Positions 6,275 through 12,013 of a stretch of 13,354 bases of DNA are shown here, in pieces. Within the stretch, counting starts at the first letter, position 1. Each line of letters starts with the position of its first letter. The notes beneath the pieces are model-generated. The model was not told the origin of the DNA and searched no databases. It saw only the letters and a list, made by a program, of their open reading frames with translations. Source of the DNA: an uncultured Haloferula sp. (GTDB lineage: Bacteria > Verrucomicrobiota > Verrucomicrobiae > Verrucomicrobiales > Akkermansiaceae); assembly GCA_946481625.1 (NCBI GenBank), contig CAMLOZ010000025.1:1-13354 (forward strand), written 5' to 3'. The position numbers were made by a program, and so were the translations under genes.

Positions 6275-7335
6275 CTCAACATTCTCCTTTCGGCAAAGAT
6301 CACCTTGTAAACCGAGTCCTCCTCGACCTTGCGCCATACCAATTGCAAGCGCTCGAGTTCCGGCTCGTAGGGGAGCTGGCGGTTCGCGACCATGAAGAGC
6401 CGACCGCCGGTGCGCAGGGCATCGGCTGCGGCGCGCAGGAAGGCGCGGCCGAGCGAAATGTCCGTGGATTGTCCGGTGTGGAAGGGCGGGTTCATGACGA
6501 TGTTCTCGTACTTTCCTGTCAGGCCTGCGGGGACGTCGTGCCAGTGGAATTCGAGCGGCGTGTCGAAGCCCGCGAGATTCTTTTTCGCGCACTCGAGCGC
6601 GCGGGAGTCCGCCTCGTAGAGGTGCACCGCTTTCAGGGCCGGGTTCTTCTCAAGCACGGCGCGTGCGAGGTATCCCCAGCCCGCGCCGAGGTCCGCGAGA
6701 GTGCCGCGCAGGTTTTTCGGCAGGTGGGCGGCCAGTAGAGCTGAGCCGGGATCGATGCCGTCCGCGCTGAAGATTCCTGCCTCGGTGGTGAATCCGGATT
6801 CGAGGATGCGCGGAGCGGCGAGGGCCCGCCATTCAGCCAAGGTTTCCTTGTTCCATGCCGACGTCTTCGTCGCGCGGAAGCAGCGGCACTTGTGCTTTTG
6901 GACCGATCCGATGTTGCCGGCGGCTTCCGCGAGCTCCTTCTCGAAGCGGGCGGCACCGGCGGTGTTCGGCATCGCGACAACCACGGAACCGCCGTCTTCG
7001 AGCAGATCATGCGCGCGGGCGAAGGAGGCGAGCGTCTCCTCGCGGGACTTTCCCGGCAGGATCAGGACCATCGGCCAGAGTCCGGAAGGGAGATCGCAGC
7101 GGGTGAAGCCGGTCTTTTCCCACGCTTCCGCCAGCGGTCGCCAGGGCTGCCAGCCGGTGACGCCGGGCCATTCCTTCAGAGCGGGGTGAGGCTCGGCCCC
7201 AAGGAATAGCGCCCGCGACGGGATCGGGAACTCGCCCTTGGAGAATGGCAGCAGCAAGGTTTCGAGGGCGGGGCTCACGGCGCGGAGGATGGCCCGTGAT
7301 GCGGCGGCATGCGAAGCAGTAAAAACCGATTCCAA
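6271..7335 (-). CDS. rsmC: Class I SAM methyltransferase, RsmC-like (16S rRNA m2G1207)
   Basis: A 354-residue protein with the two-domain plan of RsmC/RlmG. Residues about 1-170 correspond to the degenerate N-terminal methyltransferase-like domain, ending in KHKCRCFRATK. Residues about 185-354 are the active domain: GIFSADGIDPGSALL, SAM-binding motif I LADLGAGWGYLA (214-224), acidic loop YEADSRAL, catalytic motif MNPPFHTG (281-288) and the RsmC-typical GGRLFMVANRQLPYEPELERL. N-P-P-F is the signature of N2-guanine methylation; E. coli RsmC modifies G1207 of 16S rRNA, but RlmG (23S G1835) is related and not fully excluded. The likely start is TTG at 7335, because no ATG occurs in frame before residue 89 and the N-terminal domain needs the extra length; GGAG lies only 3 nt upstream, so the start is uncertain. 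It is the first gene of an operon with rsuA and is divergent, across 74 bp, from the helical-repeat gene at 7410. Confidence 0.85.
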   Translation of the reverse strand: MESVFTASHAAASRAILRAVSPALETLLLPFSKGEFPIPSRALFLGAEPHPALKEWPGVTGWQPWRPLAEAWEKTGFTRCDLPSGLWPMVLILPGKSREETLASFARAHDLLEDGGSVVVAMPNTAGAARFEKELAEAAGNIGSVQKHKCRCFRATKTSAWNKETLAEWRALAAPRILESGFTTEAGIFSADGIDPGSALLAAHLPKNLRGTLADLGAGWGYLARAVLEKNPALKAVHLYEADSRALECAKKNLAGFDTPLEFHWHDVPAGLTGKYENIVMNPPFHTGQSTDISLGRAFLRAAADALRTGGRLFMVANRQLPYEPELERLQLVWRKVEEDSVYKVIFAERRMLR

Positions 7336-7409
7336 AGGCTCCGCACATTTCCAGCGGACGTCCGGGTGAAATCCTGCCCATGCTGCGCGCCGTAATCCCC
7401 GGGAAACCC

Positions 7410-8657
7410 ATGAAACCTCTCCACCTCCTGCCGCCGGTGCTGGCGCTGGCCATCGCCGCTACATGGCTCGGGTCGCAGCATCGCTCGATCACCGCGCTGA
7501 GGGAGCAGTCGGGTGAACTCCGGAAGCGGATCGAGACCGCGCGCCAGGAGATCGCGAACGCGGGCGATACCGCCTCTCACAACGGGTCGCGGGTCAAGAA
7601 GGCGGCGAAGGGCCTCGATTGGAAGCATATCGCCGAGAACCAACGCGCGATGCAAAGCGGAAACGACGTGCAAGGCATGCGTGCGATGATCGAGATGCAA
7701 CGGACGCTGATGGAGATGTCCGCCGATCAGTTGATGGCACAGATCGCCGAGATCGAAGCCCTCGGACTTCCAAAGGACCTCCAGGCGAACCTGCAGGGAA
7801 TGATCATCAGCATCCTCGCGCAGAAGGATCCCCGGCTCGCGGTCGAGCGGTTCGTGGACCAGATCGGGAACGAGAAAGGCGGCTTGTCCTGGCAGATCGG
7901 TGCCGCGTTTCAGCAGTGGGCGGCGAAGGATCTTACGGCGGCAATCGCGTGGATGGATGCGCGCATCGCGGAGGGGAAATTCGCCAGCACGTCGCTCGAT
8001 GGAAAGAACGAGCAGCGTCTCCGTTTCGAGCGCGGGCTGGTGACCGCGCTACTCGCCAGCGATCCCCGGCAAGCAGAGGAGCGCATGGCCAAACTACCGG
8101 CGGACCAACGCGCCGAGCTCCTGCGCGGGGGGATGATCTTCACCATGAAGCCCGGCTCGGAGAAGGCCCTTGCCGATCTCATCCGCCACCAGATCCCGGA
8201 GAACCGGCGGAACGAAGCGCTGGGGGAGTGTGCCGGCCAACTGGTGCATCAGGGCGGCTTCGAGCGGGTGGACCGGTTCTTCGGCGAGATCGCACCGTCG
8301 CAGGACGAAAAGGATGCGGTGGTTGCGAATGCCTTTCAGACCAACTTGAGCCAGAACCGGGATACGGCGAAACTCAACGCCGCGCTTGAAGAAGGGCGGG
8401 CCTGGGCCTTGCGACAATCACCGGAGGCCGCCGATCGTATCACGGGTGAGGCGCTTGGCGGTCTCGATGACTTCAGCACCGCCTCGAAGCTCGCCTTGAA
8501 ATACTTCGATGAAGGCGGAAACGACGAAGTGCTCACCAGCTTCCTGGAAAGCGGTCTCGCGTTGAGGAACGCTTCCGCCGCCAAGCCGCTCCTCGAGAAA
8601 GTCGCCGACGAACAAAAGCGCGAGGAACTCCGCAAGCGCTTGGAGCAACGCGGCTGA
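7410..8657 (+). CDS. Membrane-anchored helical-repeat protein, paralogue A (function unknown)
   Basis: A 415-residue protein I cannot name. Residues 5-20 are a hydrophobic helix (LLPPVLALAIAATW) typical of an N-terminal membrane anchor, with the rest presumably periplasmic. Residues about 24-52 look like a short coiled coil (ITALREQSGELRKRIETARQ). The remainder is almost wholly alpha-helical, in repeat-like pairs. Recognisable units are ILAQKDPRLAVERF (135-148), WAAKDLTAAIAW (170-181), and LLASDPRQAEERMAKLP (214-230). The D-P-x-x-A and W-A-x-x-D-x-x-A-A-x-x-W spacing matches the protein encoded 29 nt downstream, and I associate it with large Verrucomicrobiota paralogous families. I chose ATG 7410 because the hydrophobic segment then begins at once; an in-frame ATG at 7380 would add ten residues before the anchor. 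Neither has a strong Shine-Dalgarno. No catalytic residue pattern is visible; a scaffold or protein-binding role is inference only. Confidence 0.8.
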   Translation: MKPLHLLPPVLALAIAATWLGSQHRSITALREQSGELRKRIETARQEIANAGDTASHNGSRVKKAAKGLDWKHIAENQRAMQSGNDVQGMRAMIEMQRTLMEMSADQLMAQIAEIEALGLPKDLQANLQGMIISILAQKDPRLAVERFVDQIGNEKGGLSWQIGAAFQQWAAKDLTAAIAWMDARIAEGKFASTSLDGKNEQRLRFERGLVTALLASDPRQAEERMAKLPADQRAELLRGGMIFTMKPGSEKALADLIRHQIPENRRNEALGECAGQLVHQGGFERVDRFFGEIAPSQDEKDAVVANAFQTNLSQNRDTAKLNAALEEGRAWALRQSPEAADRITGEALGGLDDFSTASKLALKYFDEGGNDEVLTSFLESGLALRNASAAKPLLEKVADEQKREELRKRLEQRG

Positions 8658-8686
8658 CTCGCCAACCCTTCTCCTGCCCAAGCCCC

Positions 8687-10015
8687 ATGAAAGTTTCCCT
8701 ATTGCTCGCGGCGCTGATTCTGGCCGGTGCTTCCTTCTTCGGCTGGCGCGGCCACGGGCAGCTCACGCAGGCCCGCGACGAGCACGGCCGTCTGGTCCAG
8801 GAAGCCGAGGCGTTGGGTCTCGACGCCGCTGGAGCTTCAACCGGCAACGGCAAAGCCGCCCAGACCAAGACGAAGCGTGACGATGAAGGGGACAAGCAAG
8901 CGGCGGTGAAGGCCTTCGCCACCAAGCTCGTCGCCTTCGCGAAGGAGATGGAGGCCACGCAGAAGGGCGGCGCGCAGCCGGACGAGAACATGCAGAAGCG
9001 CATCATCGAGATCCTCGACGAGATGCTCTCGCTCGACGCCGCGCAGTTGAAGCTCCTGGTCGCGGAGATCCGCAACGCTTCCGACCTCAGCGATGACATG
9101 CGCACGGGAATCCTAGGCTTTGCCGTGATGATGCTGGCGAACGATCACCCGGCCGCCGCACTCGCGATCTTCACCGAATCGAGCGACCTGATGAAGGAGG
9201 GACGTGCGAGCACCCATGTGATCGCTTCCGCGCTGTCGCGCTGGGCCCAGGATGATCCGCTCGCGGCCTTGGAGTGGATCCGCACGAATGCCAAGGAACA
9301 TCCGGATCTGGTCACGGACGAGGCGAAGCGCGGCGTGCTCAAGGGCGCGGCCAAACAGGATCCGCGGCTGGCCTTCACACTGATCGACGAACTCAACCTC
9401 GGCGAAGGAGGAGGTTGGAATGCTGCGCATGCCATCGGGGAATCGGCGACCACTCCCGAACAGCGGAAAGGCGTCCTGCTCGCGCTCCGCGAATACATGA
9501 AAACCACCGACGGCGACGAGCGGCATGCGGTGTGTCGGGAAACCGTGACCGCACTGGGTCAAGGCGCGGTGCGCGAGGGCTATGACCATGCCGTTTCCTG
9601 GCTGGAATCCGCGGCGCTCACCGAAGAAGAGACCCGGGCCTTCGCGAATGGATTGTCGCCGTGGCAAATGCGGGATGACACGGGGAAGTGGATCGAATGG
9701 ATGGACGCGAAGCTTCCGCCGGAGGACGTCCCCGTCAAGGTAACGAGCTTGATGGACCAGTGGGCGCGGGAGGACTACAAGGCGGCCGGGGTGTGGCTCA
9801 ATGATTTCAAGGAAGGACCGGTCAAGGATGCAGCGGTGAGATCCTATGCGACCACGGTCGCCCCATACGAACCCGCCAGCGCGGCAGAGTGGGCGCTCAC
9901 GCTTCCGGAAGGAGAGCAGAAGAGCAAGCTCCTCATCAACATCCACAAGCAGTGGAAGGGAAAGGACGAGGCTGCCGCGGCGGAGTTCGCGCGGGAGCAT
10001 GGGATCGCGGAATAA
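8687..10015 (+). CDS. Membrane-anchored helical-repeat protein, paralogue B (function unknown)
   Basis: A 442-residue protein with an N-terminal hydrophobic helix (residues 4-20, SLLLAALILAGASFFGW), then a polar Lys/Asp/Glu-rich linker (about 45-72), then helical repeats. Three copies of the W-x3-D-x2-A-A pattern stand out: WAQDDPLAALEW (186-197), WAREDYKAAGVW (359-370) and the C-terminal WKGKDEAAAAEF (423-434). Related units are AKQDPRLAFTLIDEL (222-236) and YEPASAAEWALTLPEGE (394-410). Residues about 114-236 align without effort to residues 100-230 of the protein encoded just upstream, so the genes look like an old tandem duplication. They are 29 nt apart on one strand and probably form one transcript. 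No Shine-Dalgarno is evident before ATG 8687, but the signal-anchor starts directly after it. The gene converges on the FecR-like gene with 64 bp between stops and no good terminator. No enzyme motif is seen. Confidence 0.8.
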   Translation: MKVSLLLAALILAGASFFGWRGHGQLTQARDEHGRLVQEAEALGLDAAGASTGNGKAAQTKTKRDDEGDKQAAVKAFATKLVAFAKEMEATQKGGAQPDENMQKRIIEILDEMLSLDAAQLKLLVAEIRNASDLSDDMRTGILGFAVMMLANDHPAAALAIFTESSDLMKEGRASTHVIASALSRWAQDDPLAALEWIRTNAKEHPDLVTDEAKRGVLKGAAKQDPRLAFTLIDELNLGEGGGWNAAHAIGESATTPEQRKGVLLALREYMKTTDGDERHAVCRETVTALGQGAVREGYDHAVSWLESAALTEEETRAFANGLSPWQMRDDTGKWIEWMDAKLPPEDVPVKVTSLMDQWAREDYKAAGVWLNDFKEGPVKDAAVRSYATTVAPYEPASAAEWALTLPEGEQKSKLLINIHKQWKGKDEAAAAEFAREHGIAE

Positions 10016-10079
10016 CGAAGGGGCTTCCCGTCTTCAGCGTGAGGGCCGTTCGAGGCTTCACCGCGTCCGCCAAGAGGGA

Positions 10080-11423
10080 TCAATCCTCTTCGAAGAATAC
10101 CCGCACCTCGTCGGTGGAGGCACCCGCGTAGAACAGGATCTTCACCGTCCTGCGATCTTCCGAGAGGGTGACCGTGTCGGGCTTGCCGTTGTCCTGCTCG
10201 ATCTCGATCCCGCGATACGTGTGTGCCCATGAGCCGGTGGCGAAGAGGGCATCGCTTTTGCGGAGACTAACGAGATGACAAGCGATGGCGACCACCGGTC
10301 GATCGAAGGTCACCTCCCCTTCGAGGCGGATGAACTCGTCCTTCGCGGAGGTGCCCACCGGGTCATAACGGAGCAGGATGCTACGCATCTTCTTCCCTTC
10401 CGCGGGCTGGAACGGGTCGGGCGTTCGATCAAAGGTGCCCGGGAAAGAACCGGGGCCGGTGATCTCCGCTTTCAGATCGCGATCGACCACGACCTGCCTC
10501 CGTTCGGGGATGACCAAAACGTGCTCGCTGTCTTCCATCAGCGCGACCTTCTCCGGAATATCCGGGGACACCGGGATCACCGAGCCGCTCGTGGAGAGAA
10601 TCCCCGAGGCCAGCCGCCAGGTGTCCTTGAAGGCGGAGGCATCGAAGGCGATTTCCGTAAGGGCCTCCTTCTGCGTCGAGGAAGTGGCGGCGGCACCTTG
10701 ATCCAGCCGCATTTTCTGCGCGCCCTTCTCCACTTCCACCGAGCCGTCGAGCACCACGAAATTCGATTGTCCATTTTCCGAGGCGGAGACGCCGAAGGAG
10801 GTGCCCAGATCGGTGAGGTCGGCGGATGCCGTGCACACTTTGAAACCGTGCGCGGGCTCCGGGCACCAGGCGTTCAGCTTGCCGGACTCAAGCTTGATCT
10901 CCATGCCGGAGGTCACGACCAGCTTGGCTGGTGCCGCGACGGCGACGATAGCACCGTTCTCGAAATCGAAGCGCAGGAAGCCATCCTTCTCGTCGAACTT
11001 CGCGCCTTCCTTCACCGGCGTGCGCGAGAGCACCTTCCCGGCGAAATCCATCCGCACCAAGGTCGCCACTTCCTGCTTCTTCGGCAGGAAGGGAAGCGCG
11101 GCGAGGGCCAGCACGGCGGCGGCGGCGAGGGCCTTCACGACCCGGCGGCGCAGGATCCGCTGCCTGACTTTTCCGGCGAAGGCGAAATCCCCCTCGCCGG
11201 CGGTCTTCATCACGTGTGCGGCGGTGCGTTCCGCGAAGAGGGCGTCGTCCCAGTCCAGTTGGCCGAGCGCACGACCCAAGGCGAGGTGTTCGCGAAGGGC
11301 GCTCCGGAGCTCAGGGCTCCCCGCGGTCATCGCCACGAGACGGGCGCGTCCCGCTTCGTCGAGGCGCTCTTCGGAAAGGGCTTCGAGCAACTCGATGAAC
11401 TCGTCTGGAATCTCCGCTGGCAT
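10080..11423 (-). CDS. FecR-like transmembrane regulator paired with an ECF sigma factor
   Basis: A 447-residue protein laid out as a sigma-factor regulator of Planctomycetes/Verrucomicrobiota type. Residues 1-95 are a helical cytoplasmic part (PDEFIELLEALSEERL, likely the sigma-binding region). Residues about 97-114 form one transmembrane helix (VKALAAAAVLALAALPFLP). Residues about 150-245 are a FecR domain: GAIVAVAAPAKLVVTSG, a Lys-Leu-Asn strand, then LTDLGTSFGVSASENG and FVVLDGSVEV. The last about 110 residues (RSILLRYDPVG to the end) look like a beta-sandwich ending in DTVTLSEDRRTVKILFYAG and a D-x-V-R-V strand, a pattern I recall from secreted Planctomycetes/Verrucomicrobiota proteins. 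I see no LamG domain, which often occupies this place. The start is ATG 11423, overlapping the sigma stop as TGATG; a GTG one codon earlier (11426) is equally possible, and GAGGGA lies 5-8 nt upstream of either. It probably modulates the sigma factor in response to an envelope signal. Confidence 0.82.
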   Translation of the reverse strand: MPAEIPDEFIELLEALSEERLDEAGRARLVAMTAGSPELRSALREHLALGRALGQLDWDDALFAERTAAHVMKTAGEGDFAFAGKVRQRILRRRVVKALAAAAVLALAALPFLPKKQEVATLVRMDFAGKVLSRTPVKEGAKFDEKDGFLRFDFENGAIVAVAAPAKLVVTSGMEIKLESGKLNAWCPEPAHGFKVCTASADLTDLGTSFGVSASENGQSNFVVLDGSVEVEKGAQKMRLDQGAAATSSTQKEALTEIAFDASAFKDTWRLASGILSTSGSVIPVSPDIPEKVALMEDSEHVLVIPERRQVVVDRDLKAEITGPGSFPGTFDRTPDPFQPAEGKKMRSILLRYDPVGTSAKDEFIRLEGEVTFDRPVVAIACHLVSLRKSDALFATGSWAHTYRGIEIEQDNGKPDTVTLSEDRRTVKILFYAGASTDEVRVFFEED

Positions 11424-11950
11424 CACGTGTTTCCCTCGGCCAGTCCCTTTAAGCAGTTCGCCAGTGCTTGTCGTGAGTGAAAAAGCATCTTCCTCACCGC
11501 CACCGGCTTCATCGCGAATTCATCGCCGATCTCGGAGGAGTTGCGGTCGCGGAAATAGCGGGCCTCGATGATTCCCCGGGCTTTTCCGGAGAGGCGCTTG
11601 AGGCAGGCACGCAGCGCGTCCTGCTTATGGCTGAGGTCGGACAGCTCGCCCGGCTCGGGCTGCGACGGCTCGGCTTCGAGCAGCAGGGTCGTGAGATTCT
11701 CGTCGAGGAGTCTCTGGCGGCGGTTGACCTTGGCGGTCTCGTTCATCACCAGATTGCGGGCGATCGACCGCAGCCAGGCACCCGGATTTTCGAGCGATTC
11801 GAATTCCTCCCACTTCCGGTACGCCACCAGGAAGGCGTCCTGCGCGATGTCATCCACCCACGCCGGATTCACCCCGAGCCCCTGGATGAAATATCGCAGG
11901 CTCGAGTGGTGCTCGTTGATCACGCGGGTGAATTCCTTGAGATCCGGCAT
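11423..11950 (-). CDS. ECF-type RNA polymerase sigma factor (Rhodopirellula/Verrucomicrobium family)
   Basis: A 175-residue sigma-70 family protein of ECF size, lacking regions 1 and 3. Region 2 spans about residues 10-75: DDIAQDAFLVAYRKWEEF (33-50) is the core-binding and -10 recognition helix, followed by NPGAWLRSIARNLVMNE. A short Glu/Pro-rich linker (93-105) joins to region 4 (about 110-170): LKRLSGKARGIIEARYFRDRNSSEIGDEF is the first part of the -35-binding helix-turn-helix, with VAVRKMLFHSRQALANCL as the recognition helix. The pattern fits TIGR02989, the group widespread in Planctomycetes and Verrucomicrobiota. ATG 11950 follows GGAAGAGG closely. The stop overlaps the start of the FecR-like gene, so the two are translated as a coupled pair, the usual arrangement for a sigma factor and its membrane regulator. 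miaB ends 63 nt upstream on the same strand and might read through. Confidence 0.92.
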   Translation of the reverse strand: MPDLKEFTRVINEHHSSLRYFIQGLGVNPAWVDDIAQDAFLVAYRKWEEFESLENPGAWLRSIARNLVMNETAKVNRRQRLLDENLTTLLLEAEPSQPEPGELSDLSHKQDALRACLKRLSGKARGIIEARYFRDRNSSEIGDEFAMKPVAVRKMLFHSRQALANCLKGLAEGNT

Positions 11951-11966
11951 CGCCTCTTCCCAAGCA

Positions 11967-11992
11967 GTGTCGCCGCCCCCGCACGATGTTCC
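11967..11992 (-). promoter_or_regulatory. Candidate ECF-type promoter of the sigma factor gene
   Basis: On the minus strand GGAAC (11992-11988), a typical ECF -35 core, is preceded by a run of six A (plus-strand T-run 11998-12003), as many ECF promoters have. Sixteen nucleotides later comes GACAC (11971-11967) as a possible -10. The transcript would start about 10 nt before the sigma start codon, leaving a very short leader that holds the ribosome binding site. If real it would suggest autoregulation. The -10 match is weak. The region also contains a 5-bp hairpin (11991-11995 with 12007-12011) after the miaB stop, without the following T-run expected of a terminator. Confidence 0.25.
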
Positions 11993-12013
11993 CGGAATTT
12001 TTTCACCCGGGGC

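Noticed and set aside
10016..10079. A terminator between the converging helical-repeat and FecR-like genes
   Set aside because: The best pairing (GTGA at 10039-10042 with TCAC at 10058-10061, plus a wobble pair) is short and has no T-run.
10275..11480. A 401-codon plus-strand frame opposite the FecR-like and sigma genes
   Set aside because: Composition (Gly, Arg, His rich) is that of a GC-rich shadow frame, and the minus strand has a recognisable FecR domain and sigma regions.
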